Position numbers and translations under genes: made by a program. A stretch of DNA of 64,000 nucleotides from Diprion similis (taxonomy: Eukaryota > Arthropoda > Insecta > Hymenoptera > Diprionidae): the NCBI RefSeq assembly GCF_021155765.1, contig NC_060114.1, forward strand, positions 16,191,501 to 16,255,500, read 5' to 3'. The notes under the pieces are model-generated. The model did not search any database and was not told the DNA's origin. It saw only the letters and a program-made list of their open reading frames with translations. Shown piece by piece: positions 24,259 through 37,980 of the stretch; the first letter of the stretch is position 1; every line of letters begins with the position of its first letter.

Positions 24259-24822
24259 TAGCTCGGAAGATACGAATAAAATACGGAGAATTTTATGCTG
24301 GAGGTATTTATTTTATTTCAGGTTACACTGTAACAATACAATAATATCCATCGTGTATCCTGCAGAGGTGCATGCGATGCACCTGTATGCAGGCTGGAAC
24401 TCATACAACGCTTAAAAACTACATTAAAAACAAACTCATGCAACATTGTTCACATTCTGCTCAATGCACTGCATACTGCAGTTTCTTGTTCTTATTAGTA
24501 TGTAGGACTTTTGAGGTGATATTCGTTCCTAATTATATTGCATTTTTTTTGAACTCCAATACTGTTGGAAATATTATACTAATTATATCCACTATTGTTA
24601 AATGACATTGATTATAAGTGAAATGTGTCGTCATTAGTATAATATGTATAACATATTCTGACTGTACTACAAATCCGAAACTTATTAGAATAGATATGAA
24701 TAGTACACATTAATACCTGCACAATTGTACCAGGACTTAGGCACACTTAATAAACTGGAAATGAAACTTTGTCCCTATGAGTTGATGATTTCTCTTTTCC
24801 TCCTCTTTATATATCTTGATCA
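24259..24822. other. Non-satellite spacer between orphan monomer and array
   Basis: AT-rich single-copy-looking DNA with one strong hairpin (24359-24393). No gene is recognised. Confidence 0.5.
24359..24393. repeat. Two-tier hairpin
   Basis: The inner stem AGGTGCAT / ATGCACCT is perfect (8 bp) around the loop GCG. The outer stem CCTGCA / TGCAGG is perfect (6 bp), with a 1-nt and a 3-nt bulge between the tiers. Confidence 0.75.
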
Positions 24823-27800
24823 ATTTTGACGTTTTTCGGCTGTAACTTTTGATCCGTTGCTCGCAGCGTATTGGGACTATGCTCAATCGATTTCTCTCGC
24901 AAAATTACGTCGGATTAGTGCCATACAGAATTGATTGCAGCACTTTTCAAAGTCGTCGAAATTTCCGCTGAAAATCCAAAGGGGTTAGCCTTGCTTTTTT
25001 GGTCATTTTCGGAGCCGACAATTTTTTGTCTCGGGATCGATGAGTATGACCCTTTCTGGAGTAATTCGACCACCAGGAACTCAGAAAACACATGAAAGAC
25101 ACCGTAGGACCAACAGCAGAGAAATGACGACGAAAATTTCCAGTTTTTCGGCTGTAACTTTTGATCCGTTGCTCGCAGCGTATTGGGACTGCGCTCAAGC
25201 GATTTCTCTCGCAAAATTACGTCGGAATAGTGCCATACAGAATTGATTGCAGCACTTTTCAAAGTCGTCGAAATTTTCGCTAAAAATCCAAAGGGGTGAG
25301 CCTTGCTTTTTTGGTCATTTTCAGAGCAGAAAATTTTCCGTTTCGGAATCGATTAGTATGACCCTTTCTAGAGTAATTCGACCACCAGGAACTCAGAAAA
25401 CACATGAAAAACACCGTAGGACCAACAGCAGAGAAATGACGACGAAAATTTCCAGTTTTTCGGCTGTAACTTTTGATCCGTTGCTCACAGCGTATTGGGA
25501 CTGCGCTCAATCGATTTCTCTAGCAAAATTACGTCGAAATAGTGCCATACGGAATTGATTGCAGCACTTTTCAAAGTCGTCGAAATTTTCGCTAAAAATC
25601 AAAAGGGGTTAGCCTTGCTTTTTTGGTCATTTTCGGAGCCGAAAATTTTTTGTCCCGGAATCGATTAGTATGACCCTTTCTAGAGTAATTCGACCACCAG
25701 GAACTCAGAAAACACAAGAAAAACACCGTGGGACCAACAGCAGAGAAATGACGACGAAAATTTCCAGTTTTTCGGCTGTAACTTTTGATCCGTTGCTCGC
25801 AGCGTATTGGGACTGCGCTCAATCGATTTCTCTCGCAAAATTACGTCGGAATAGTGCCATACGGAATTGATTGCAGCACTTTTCAAAGTCGTCGAAATTT
25901 TCGCTAAAAATCCAAAGGGGTTAGCCTTGCTCTTTTGGTCATTTTCAAAGCAAAAAATTTTCCGTTTTGGAATCGATTAGTATGACCCTTTCTAGAGTAA
26001 TTCGACCACCAGGAACTCAGAAAACACATGAAAAACACCGTAGGACCAACAGCAGAGAAATGACGACGAAAATTTCCAGTTTTTCGGCTGTAACTTTTGA
26101 TCCGTTGCTCGCAGCGTATTGGGACTGCGCTCAATCGATTTCTCTCGCAAAATTACGTCGGAATAGTGCCATACAGAATTGATTGCAGCACTTTTCAAAG
26201 TCGTCGAAATTTTCGCTAAAAATCCAAAGGGGTTAGCCTTGCTCTTTTGGTCATTTTCAAAGCAAAAAATTTTCCGTTTCGGAATCGATTAGTATGACCC
26301 TTTCTAGAGTAATTCGACCACCAGGAACTCAGAAAACACATGAAAAACACCGTAGGACCAACAGCAGAGAAATGACGACGAAAATTTCCAGTTTTTCGGC
26401 TGTAACTTTTGATCCGTTGCTCGCAGCGTATTGGGACTGCGCTCAATCGATTTCTCTCGCAAAATTACGTCGGAATAGTGCCATACAGAATTGATTGCAG
26501 CACTTTTCAAAGTCGTCGAAATTTTCGCTAAAAATCCAAAGGGGTTAGCCTTGCTTTTTTGGTCATTTTCGGAGCAAAAAATTTTCGTTTCGGAATCGAT
26601 TAGTATGACCCTTTCTAGAGTAATTCGACCACCAGGAACTCAGAAAACACATGAAAAACACCGTAGGACCAACAGCAGAGAAATGACGACGAAAATTTCC
26701 AGTTTTTCGGCTGTAACTTTTGATCCGTTGCTCGCAGCGTATTGGGACTGCGCTCAATCGATTTCTCTCGCAAAATTACGTCGGAATAGTGCCATACAGA
26801 ATTGATTGCAGCACTTTTCAAAGTCGTCGAAATTTTCGCTAAAAATCCAAAGGGGTTAGCCTTGCTCTTTTGGTCATTTTCAAAGCAAAAAATTTTCCGT
26901 TTCGGAATCGATTAGTATGACCCTTTCTAGAGTAATTCGACCACCAGGAACTCAGAAAACACATGAAAAACACCGTGGGACCAACAGCAGAGAAATGACG
27001 ACGAAAATTTCCAGTTTTTCGGCTGTAACTTTTGATCCGTTGCTCGCAGCGTATTGGGACTGCGCTCAATCGATTTCTCTCGCAAAATTACGTCGGAATA
27101 GTGCCATACAGAATTGATTGCAGCACTTTTCAAAGTCGTCGAAATTTTCGCTAAAAATCCAAAGGGGTTAGCCTTGCTCTTTTGGTCATTTTCAAAGCAA
27201 AAAATTTTCCGTTTCGGAATCGATTAGTATGACCCTTTCTAGAGTAATTCGACCACCAGGAACTCAGAAAACACATAAAAAACACCGTAGGACCAACAGC
27301 AGAGAAATGACGACGAAAATTTCCAGTTTTTCGGCTGTAACTTTTGATCCGTTGCTCGCAGCGTATTGGGACTGCGCTCAATCGATTTCTCTCGCAAAAT
27401 TACGTCGAAATAGTGCCATACAGAATTGATTTTAGCACTTTTCAAAGTCGTCGAAATTTTCGCTAAAAATTCAAAGGGGTTAGCCTTGCTTTTTTGGTCA
27501 TTTACGGAGACGAAAATTTTTTGTCCCGGAATCGATTAGTATGACCCTTTCTAGAGTAATTCGACCACCAGGAACTCAGAAAACACATGAGAAACACCGT
27601 GGGACCAACAGCAGAGATCTGACGACGAAAATTTCCAGTTTTTCGGCTGTAACTTTTGATCCGTTGCTCGCAGCGTATTGGGACTGCGCTCAATCGATTT
27701 CTCTCGCAAAATTACGTCGAAATAGTGCCATACAGAATTGATTTTAGCACTTTTCAAAGTCGTCGAAATTTTCGCTAAAAATTCAAAGGGGTTAGCCTTG

Positions 27801-29679
27801 CTTTTTTGGTCATTTACGGAGACGAAAATTTTTTGTCCCGGAATCGATTAGTATGACCCTTTCTAGAGTAATTCGACCACCAGGAACTCAGAAAACACAT
27901 GAAAAACACCGTGGGACCAACAGCAGAGAAATGACGACGGAAATTTCCAGTTTTTCGGCTGTAACTTTTGATCCGTTGCTCGCAGCGTATTGGGACTGCG
28001 CTCAATCGATTTCTCTCGCAAAATTACGTCGAAAAAGTGCCATACAGAATTGATTGCAGCACTTTTCAAAGTCGTCGAAATTTTCGCTAAAAATCCAAAG
28101 GGGTTAGCCTTGCTTTTTTGGTCATTTTCAGAGCAAAAAATTTTCCGTTTCGGAATCGATTAGTATGACCCTTTCTAGAGTAATTCGACCACCAGGAACT
28201 CAGAAAACACATGAAAAACACCGTAGGACCAACAGCAGAGAAATGACGACGAAAATTTCCAGTTTTTCGGCTGTAACTTTTGATCCGTTGCTCGCAGCGT
28301 ATTGGGACTGCGCTCAATCGATTTCTCTCGCAAAATTACGTCGGAATAGTGCCATACAGAATTGATTGCAGCACTTTTCAAAGTCGTCGAAATTTTCGCT
28401 AAAAATCCAAAGGGGTTAGCCTTGCTTTTTTGGTCATTTTCGGAGCAAAAAATTTTTCGTTTCGGAATCGATTAGTATGACCCTTTCTAGAGTAATTCGA
28501 CCACCAGGAACTCAGAAAACACATGAAAAACACCGTAGGACCAACAGCAGAGAAATGACGACGAAAATTTCCAGTTTTTCGGCTGTAACTTTTGATCCGT
28601 TGCTCGCAGCGTATTGGGACTGCGCTCAATCGATTTCTCTCGCAAAATTACGTCGGAATAGTGCCATACAGAATTGATTGCAGCACTTTTCAAAGTCGTC
28701 GAAATTTTCGCTAAAAATTCAAAGGGGTTAGCCTTGCTTTTTTGGTCATTTACGGAGACGAAAATTTTTTGTCCCGGAATCGATTAGTATGACCCTTTCT
28801 AGAGTAATTCGACCACCAGGAACTCAGAAAACACATGAAAAACACCGTGGGACCAACAGCAGAGAAATGACGACGAAAATTTCCAGTTTTTCGGCTGTAA
28901 CTTTTGATCCGTTGCTCGCAGCGTATTGGGACTGCGCTCAATCGATTTCTCTCGCAAAATTACGTCGGAAAAGTGCCATACAGAATTGATTGCAGCACTT
29001 TTCAAAGTCGTCGAAATTTTCGCTAAAAATCCAAAGGGGTTAGCCTTGCTTTTTTGGTCATTTTCAGAGCAAAAAATTTTCCGTTTCGGAATCGATTAGT
29101 ATGACCCTTTCTAGAGTAATTCGACCACCAGGAACTCAGAAAACACATGAAAAACACCGTAGGACCAACAGCAGAGAAATGACGACGAAAATTTCCAGTT
29201 TTTCGGCTGTAACTTTTGATCCGTTGCTCGCAGCGTATTGGGACTGCGCTCAATCGATTTCTCTCGCAAAATTACGTCGGAATAGTGCCATACGGAATTG
29301 ATTGCAGCACTTTTCAAAGTCGTCGAAATTTTCGCTAAAAATCCAAAGGGGTTAGCCTTGCTCTTTTGGTCATTTTCAAAGCAAAAAATTTTCCGTTTCG
29401 GAATCGATTAGTATGACCCTTTCTAGAGTAATTCGACCACCAGGAACTCAGAAAACACATGAAAAACACCGTAGGACCAACAGCAGAGAAATGACGACGA
29501 AAATTTCCAGTTTTTCGGCTGTAACTTTTGATCCGTTGCTCGCAGCGTATTGGGACTGCGCTCAATTGATTTCTCTCGCAAAATTACGTCGGAATAGTGC
29601 CATACAGAATTGATTGCAGCACTTTTCAAAGTCGTCGAAATTTTCGCTAAAAATCCAAAGGGGTTAGCCTTGCTTTTTT

Positions 29680-31240
29680 GGTCATTTTCAGAGCAAAAAA
29701 TTTTCCGTTTCGGAATCGATTAGTATGACCCTTTCTAGAGTAATTCGACCACAAGGAACTCAGAAAACACATGAAAAACACCGTAGGACCAACAGCAGAG
29801 AAATAACGACGAAAATTTCCAGTTTTTCGGCTGTAACTTTTGATCCGTTGCTCGCAGCGTATTGGGACTGCACTCAATCGATTTCTCTCGCAAAATTACG
29901 TCGGAATAGTGCCATACAGAATTGATTGCAGCACTTTTCAAAGTCGTCGAAATTTTCGCTAAAAATCCAAAGGGGTTAGCCTTGCTTTTTTGGTCATTTT
30001 CGGAGCAAAAAATTTTTCGTTTCGGAATCGATTAGTATGACCCTTTCTAGAGTAATTCGACCACCAGGAACTCAGAAAACACATGAAAAACACCGTAGGA
30101 CCAACAGCAGAGAAATGACGACGAAAATTTCCAGTTTTTCGGCTGTAACTTTTGATCCGTTGCTCGCAGCGTATTGGGACTGCGCTCAATCGATTTCTCT
30201 CGCAAAATTACGTCGGAATAGTGCCATACAGAATTGATTGCAGCACTTTTCAAAGTCGTCGAAATTTTCGCTGAAAATCCAAAGGGGTTAGCCTTGCTCT
30301 TTTGGTCATTTTCAAAGCAAAAAATTTTCCGTTTCGGAATCGATCAGTATGACCCTTTCTAGAGTAATTCGACCACCAGGAACTCAGAAAACACATGAAA
30401 AACACCGTGGGACCAACAGCAGAGAAATGACGACGAAAATTTCCAGTTTTTCGGCTGTAACTTTTGATCCGTTGCTCGCAGCGTATTGGGACTGCGCTCA
30501 ATCGATTTCTCTCGCAAAATTACGTCGGAATAGTGCCATACAGAATTGATTGCAGCACTTTTCAAAGTCGTCGAAATTTTCGCTAAAAATTCAAAGGGGT
30601 TAGCCTTGCTTTTTTGGTCATTTTCGGAGACGAAAATTTTTTGTCCCGGAATCGATTAGTATGACCCTTTCTAGAGTAATTCGACCACCAGGAACTCAGA
30701 AAACACATGAAAAACACCGTGGGACCAACAGCAGAGAAATGACGACGGAAATTTCCAGTTTTTCGGCTGTAACTTTTGATCCGTTGCTCGCAGCGTATTG
30801 GGACTGCGCTCAATCGATTTCTCTCGCAAAATTACGTCGGAATAGTGCCATACAGAATTGATTGCAGCACTGTTCAAAGTCGTCGAAATTTTCGCTAAAA
30901 ATCCAAAGGGGTTAGCCTTGCTTTTTTGGTCATTTTCAGAGCAAAAAATTTTCCGTTTCGGAATTGATTAGTATGACCCTTTCTAGAGTAATTCGACCAC
31001 CAGGAACTCAGAAAACACATGAAAAACACCGTAGGACCAACAGCAGAGAAATGACGACGAAAATTTCCAGTTTTTCGGCTGTAACTTTTGATCCGTTGCT
31101 CGCAGCGTATTGGGACTGCGCTCAATTGATTTCTCTCGCAAAATTACGTCGGAATAGTGCCATACAGAATTGATTGCAGCACTTTTCAAAGTCGTCGAAA
31201 TTTTCGCTAAAAATCCAAAGGGGTTAGCCTTGCTTTTTTG
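29680..31240 (+). repeat. Higher-order block A, copy 1 (5 monomers)
   Basis: Five successive monomers with private variants in order: CCACAAGGAACTC with GAAATAACGACG (near 29750-29810), TTTTTCGTTTCGG (near 30015), CGATCAGTATGACC (near 30343), GACGACGGAAATTTCC (near 30740), and CACTGTTCAAAG with GGAATTGATTAG (near 30870 and 30960). The same order recurs 4,056 bp downstream. Confidence 0.8.
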
Positions 31241-33735
31241 GTCATTTTCAGACCAAAAAATTTTCCGTTTCGGAATCGATTAGTATGACCCTTTCTAGAG
31301 TAATTCGACCACCAGGAACTCAGAAAACACATGAAAAACACCGTAGGACCAACAGCAGCGAAATGACGACGAAAATTTCCAGTTTTTCGGCTGTAACTTT
31401 TGATCCGTTGCTCGCAGCGTATTGGGACTGCGCTCAATCGATTTCTCTCGCAAAATTACGTCGAAATAGTGCCATACAGAATTGATTGCAGCACTTTTCA
31501 AAGTCGTCGAAATTTTCGCCAAAAATCCAAAGGGGTTAGCCTTGCTTTTTTGGTCATTTTCGGAGCCCAAAATTTTTTGTCCCGGAATCGATTAGTATGA
31601 CCCTTTCTAGAGTAATTCGACCACCAGGAACTCAGAAAACACATGAAAAAAACCGTGGGACCAACAGCAGAGAAATGACGACGAAAATTTCCAGTTTTTC
31701 GGCTGTAACTTTTGATCCGTTGCTCGCAGCGTATTGGGACTGCGCTCAATCGATTTCTCTCGCAAAATTACGTCGGAATAGTGCCATACAGAATTGATTG
31801 CAGCACTTTTCAAAGTCGTCGAAATTTTCGCTAAAAATCCAAAGGGGTTAGCCTTGCTTTTTTGGTCATTTTCAGACCAAAAAATTTTCCGTTTCGGAAT
31901 CGATTAGTATGACCCTTTCTAGAGTAATTCGACCACCAGGAACTCAGAAAACACATGAAAAACACCGTAGGACCAACAGCAGAGAAATGACGACGAAAAT
32001 TTCCAGTTTTTCGGCTGTAACTTTTGATCCGTTGCTCGCAGCGTATTGGGACTGCGCTCAATCGATTTCTCTCGCAAAATTACGTCGGAATAGTGCCATA
32101 CAGAATTGATTGCAGCACTTTTCAAAGTCGTCGAAATTTTCGCTAAAAATCCAAAGGGGTTAGCCTTGCTCTTTTGGTCATTTTCAAAGCAAAAAATTTT
32201 CCGTTTCGGAATCGATTAGTATGACCCTTTCTAGAGTAATTCGACCACCAGGAACTCAGAAAACACATGAAAAACACCGTAGGACCAACAGCAGAGAAAT
32301 AACGACGAAAATTTCCAGTTTTTCGGCTGTAACTTTTGATCCGTTGCTCGCAGCGTATTGGGACTGCACTCAATCGATTTCTCTCGCAAAATTACGTCGG
32401 AATAGTGCCATACAGAATTGATTGCAGCACTTTTCAAAGTCGTCGAAATTTTCGCTAAAAATCCAAAGGGGTTAGCCTTGCTTTTTTGGTCATTTTCGGA
32501 GCAAAAAATTTTTCGTTTCGGAATCGATTAGTATGACCCTTTCTAGAGTAATTCGACCACCAGGAACTCAGAAAACACATGAAAAACACCGTAGGACCAA
32601 CAGCAGCGAAATGACGACGAAAATTTCCAGTTTTTCGGCTGTAACTTTTGATCCGTTGCTCGCAGCGTATTGGGACTGCGCTCAATCGATTTCTCTCGCA
32701 AAATTACGTCGAAATAGTGCCATACAGAATTGATTGCAGCACTTTTCAAAGTCGTCGAAATTTTCGCCAAAAATCCAAAGGGGTTAGCCTTGCTTTTTTG
32801 GTCATTTTCGGAGCCCAAATTTTTTTGTCCCGGAATCGATTAGTATGACCCTTTCTAGAGTAATTCGACCACCAGGGACTCAGAAAACACATGAAAAAAA
32901 CCGTGGGACCAACAGCAGAGAAATGACGACGAAAATTTCCAGTTTTTCGGCTGTAACTTTTGATCCGTTGCTCGCAGCGTATTGGGACTGCGCTCAATCG
33001 ATTTCTCTCGCAAAATTACGTCGGAATAGTGCCATACAGAATTGATTGCAGCACTTTTCAAAGTCGTCGAAATTTTCGCTAAAAATCCAAAGGGGTTAGC
33101 CTTGCTTTTTTGGTCATTTTCAGACCAAAAAATTTTCCGTTTCGGAATCGATTAGTATGACCCTTTCTAGAGTAATTCGACCACCAGGAACTCAGAAAAC
33201 ACATGAAAAACACCGTAGGACCAACAGCAGAGAAATGACGACGAAAATTTCCAGTTTTTCGGCTGTAACTTTTGATCCGTTGCTCGCAGCGTATTGGGAC
33301 TGCGCTCAATCGATTTCTCTCGCAAAATTACGTCGGAATAGTGCCATACAGAATTGATTGCAGCACTTTTCAAAGTCGTCGAAATTTTCGCTAAAAATCC
33401 AAAGGGGTTAGCCTTGCTCTTTTGGTCATTTTCAAAGCAAAAAATTTTCCGTTTCGGAATCGATTAGTATGACCCTTTCTAGAGTAATTCGACCACCAGG
33501 AACTCAGAAAACACATGAAAAACACCGTAGGACCAACAGCAGAGAAATGACGACGAAAATTTCCAGTTTTTCGGCTGTAACTTTTGATCCGTTGCTCGCA
33601 GCGTATTGGGACTGCGCTCAATCGATTTCTCTCGCAAAATTACGTCGGAATAGTGCCATACAGAATTGATTGCAGCACTTTTCAAAGTCGTCGAAATTTT
33701 CGCTAAAAATCCAAAGGGGTTAGCCTTGCTTTTTT

Positions 33736-35296
33736 GGTCATTTTCAGAGCAAAAAATTTTCCGTTTCGGAATCGATTAGTATGACCCTTTCTAGAGTAAT
33801 TCGACCACAAGGAACTCAGAAAACACATGAAAAACACCGTAGGACCAACAGCAGAGAAATAACGACGAAAATTTCCAGTTTTTCGGCTGTAACTTTTGAT
33901 CCGTTGCTCGCAGCGTATTGGGACTGCACTCAATCGATTTCTCTCGCAAAATTACGTCGGAATAGTGCCATACAGAATTGATTGCAGCACTTTTCAAAGT
34001 CGTCGAAATTTTCGCTAAAAATCCAAAGGGGTTAGCCTTGCTTTTTTGGTCATTTTCGGAGCAAAAAATTTTCCGTTTCGGAATCGATTAGTATGACCCT
34101 TTCTAGAGTAATTCGACCACCAGGAACTCAGAAAACACATGAAAAACACCGTAGGACCAACAGCAGAGAAATGACGACGAAAATTTCCAGTTTTTCGGCT
34201 GTAACTTTTGATCCGTTGCTCGCAGCGTATTGGGACTGCGCTCAATCGATTTCTCTCGCAAAATTACGTCGGAATAGTGCCATACAGAATTGATTGCAGC
34301 ACTTTTCAAAGTCGTCGAAATTTTCGCTGAAAATCCAAAGGGGTTAGCCTTGCTCTTTTGGTCATTTTCGAAGCAAAAAATTTTCCGTTTCGGAATCGAT
34401 CAGTATGACCCTTTCTAGAGTAATTCGACCACCAGGAACTCAGAAAACACATGAAAAACACCGTGGGACCAACAGCAGAGAAATGACGACGAAAATTTCC
34501 AGTTTTTCGGCTGTAACTTTTGATCCGTTGCTCGCAGCGTATTGGGACTGCGCTCAATCGATTTCTCTCGCAAAATTACGTCGGAATAGTGCCATACAGA
34601 ATTGATTGCAGCACTTTTCAAAGTCGTCGAAATTTTCGCTAAAAATTCGAAGGGGTTAGCCTTGCTTTTTTGGTCATTTTCGGAGACGAAAATTTTTTGT
34701 CCCGGAATCGATTAGTATGACCCTTTCTAGAGTAATTCGACCACCAGGAACTCAGAAAACACATGAAAAACACCGTGGGACCAACAGCAGAGAAATGACG
34801 ACGGAAATTTCCAGTTTTTCGGCTGTAACTTTTGATCCGTTGCTCGCAGCGTATTGGGACTGCGCTCAATCGATTTCTCTCGCAAAATTACGTCGGAATA
34901 GTGCCATACAGAATTGATTGCAGCACTGTTCAAAGTCGTCGAAATTTTCGCTAAAAATCCAAAGGGGTTAGCCTTGCTTTTTTGGTCATTTTCAGAGCAA
35001 AAAATTTTCCGTTTCGGAATTGATTAGTATGACCCTTTCTAGAGTAATTCGACCACCAGGAACTCAGAAAACACATGAAAAACACCGTAGGACCAACAGC
35101 AGAGAAATGACGACGAAAATTTCCAGTTTTTCGGCTGTAACTTTTGATCCGTTGCTCGCAGCGTATTGGGACTGCGCTCAATTGATTTCTCTCGCAAAAT
35201 TACGTCGGAATAGTGCCATACAGAATTGATTGCAGCACTTTTCAAAGTCGTCGAAATTTTCGCTAAAAATCCAAAGGGGTTAGCCTTGCTTTTTTG
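33736..35296 (+). repeat. Higher-order block A, copy 2 (5 monomers)
   Basis: The counterpart of block A, copy 1, offset by 4,056 bp = 13 x 312. CCACAAGGAACTC, CGATCAGTATGACC, GACGACGGAAATTTCC, CACTGTTCAAAG and GGAATTGATTAG recur in the same order. A few differences (for example one T-to-C change in the second unit) mark later mutation or conversion. Confidence 0.8.
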
Positions 35297-37099
35297 GTCA
35301 TTTTCAGAGCACAAAATTTTCCGTTTCGGAATCGATTAGTATGACCCTTTCTAGAGTAATTCGACCACCAGGAACTCAGAAAACACATGAAAAACACCGT
35401 AGGACCAACAGCAGAGAAATGACGACGAAAATTTCCAGTTTTTCGGCTGTAACTTTTGATCCGTTGCTCGCAGCGTATTGGGACTGCGCTCAATCGATTT
35501 CTCTCGCAAAATTACGTCGAAATAGTGCCATACAGAATTGATTGCAGCACTTTTCAAAGTCGTCGAAATTTTCGCCAAAAATCCAAAGGGGTTAGCCTTG
35601 CTTTTTTGGTCATTTTCGGAGCCCAAAATTTTCCGTTTCGGAATCGATTAGTATGACCCTTTCTAGAGTAATTCGACCACCAGGAACTCAGAAAACACAT
35701 GAAAAACACCGTAGGACCAACAGCAGCGAAATGACGACGAAAATTTCCAGTTTTTCGGCTGTAACTTTTGATCCGTTGCTCGCAGCGTATTGGGACTGCG
35801 CTCAATCGATTTCTCTCGCAAAATTACGTCGAAATAGTGCCATACAGAATTGATTGCAGCACTTTTCAAAGTCGTCGAAATTTTCGCCAAAAATCCAAAG
35901 GGGTTAGCCTTGCTTTTTTGGTCATTTTCGGAGCCCAAAATTTTTTGTCCCGGAATCGATTAGTATGACCCTTTCTAGAGTAATTCGACCACCAGGAACT
36001 CAGAAAACACATGAAAAAAACCGTGGGACCAACAGCAGAGAAATGACGACGAAAATTTCCAGTTTTTCGGCTGTAACTTTTGATCCGTTGCTCGCAGCGT
36101 ATTGGGACTGCGCTCAATCGATTTCTCTCGCAAAATTACGTCGGAATAGTGCCATACAGAATTGATTGCAGCACTTTTCAAAGTCGTCGAAATTTTCGCT
36201 AAAAATCCAAAGGGGTTAGCCTTGCTTTTTTGGTCATTTTCAGACCAAAAAATTTTCCGTTTCGGAATCGATTAGTATGACCCTTTCTAGAGTAATTCGA
36301 CCACCAGGAACTCAGAAAACACATGAAAAACACCGTAGGACCAACAGCAGCGAAATGACGACGAAAATTTCCAGTTTTTCGGCTGTAACTTTTGATCCGT
36401 TGCTCGCAGCGTATTGGGACTGCGCTCAATCGATTTCTCTCGCAAAATTACGTCGAAATAGTGCCATACAGAATTGATTGCAGCACTTTTCAAAGTCGTC
36501 GAAATTTTCGCCAAAAATCCAAAGGGGTTAGCCTTGCTTTTTTGGTCATTTTCGGAGCCCAAAATTTTTTGTCCCGGAATCGATTAGTATGACCCTTTCT
36601 AGAGTAATTCGACCACCAGGAACTCAGAAAACACATGAAAAAAACCGTGGGACCAACAGCAGAGAAATGACGACGAAAATTTCCAGTTTTTCGGCTGTAA
36701 CTTTTGATCCGTTGCTCGCAGCGTATTGGGACTGCGCTCAATCGATTTCTCTCGCAAAATTACGTCGGAATAGTGCCATACAGAATTGATTGCAGCACTT
36801 TTCAAAGTCGTCGAAATTTTCGCTAAAAATCCAAAGGGGTTAGCCTTGCTTTTTTGGTCATTTTCAGACCAAAAAATTTTCCGTTTCGGAATCGATTAGT
36901 ATGACCCTTTCTAGAGTAATTCGACCACCAGGAACTCAGAAAACACATGAAAAAAACCGTGGGACCAACAGCAGAGAAATGACGACGAAAATTTCCAGTT
37001 TTTCGGCTGTAACTTTTGATCCGTTGCTCGCAGCGTATTGGGACTGCACTCAATCGATTTCTCTCGCAAAATTACGTCGGAATAGTGCCATACAGAATT

Positions 37100-37980
37100 G
37101 ATTGCAGCACTTTTCAAAGTCGTCGAAATTTTCGCTAAAAATCCAAAGGGGTTAGCCTTGCTTTTTTGGTCATTTTCGGAGCAAAAAATTTTCCGTTTCG
37201 GAATCGATTAGTATGACCCTTTCTAGAGTAATTCGACCACCAGGAACTCAGAAAACACATGAAAAACACCGTAGGACCAACAGCAGGAAAAGGACGACGA
37301 AAATTTCCAGTTTTTCGGCTGTAACTTTTGATCCGTTGCTCGCAGCGTATTGGGACTGCGCTCAATCGATTTCTCTCGCAAAATTACGTCGGAATAGTGC
37401 CATACAGAATTGATTGCAGCACTTTTCAAAGTCGTCGAAATTTTCGCTAAAAATCCAAAGGGGTTAGCCTTGCTCTTTTGGTCATTTTCAAAGCAAAAAA
37501 TTTTCCGTTTCGGAATCGATTAGTATGACCCTTTCTAGAGTAATTCGACCACCAGGAACTCAGAAAACACATGAAAAACACCGTAGGACCAACAGCAGAG
37601 AAATGACGACGAAAATTTCCAGTTTTTCGGCTGTAACTTTTGATCCGTTGCTCGCAGCGTATTGGGACTGCGCTCAATTGATTTCTCTCGCAAAATTACG
37701 TCGGAATAGTGCCATACAGAATTGATTGCAGCACTTTTCAAAGTCGTCGAAATTTTCGCTAAAAATCCAAAGGGGTTAGCCTTGCTTTTTTGGTCATTTT
37801 CAGAGCAAAAAATTTTCCGTTTCGGAATCGATTAGTATGACCCTTTCTAGAGTAATTCGACCACCAGGAACTCAGAAAACACATGAAAAACACCGTAGGA
37901 CCAACAGCAGAGAAATGACGACGAAAATTTCCAGTTTTTCGGCTGTAACTTTTGATCCGTTGCTCGCAGCGTATTGGGAC
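37100..37980 (+). repeat. Higher-order block B, copy 1
   Basis: Monomers carrying the private variant CAGCAGGAAAAGGACGACG (near 37283), followed by two units with GCTCAATTGATTTC. The pattern is repeated 1,560 bp (5 x 312) downstream. Confidence 0.7.

Noticed and set aside
24049-24261. Possible 70-residue plus-strand gene
   Set aside because: It lies inside the fossil satellite monomer (23949-24258) and corresponds to a monomer frame, not a conserved protein.
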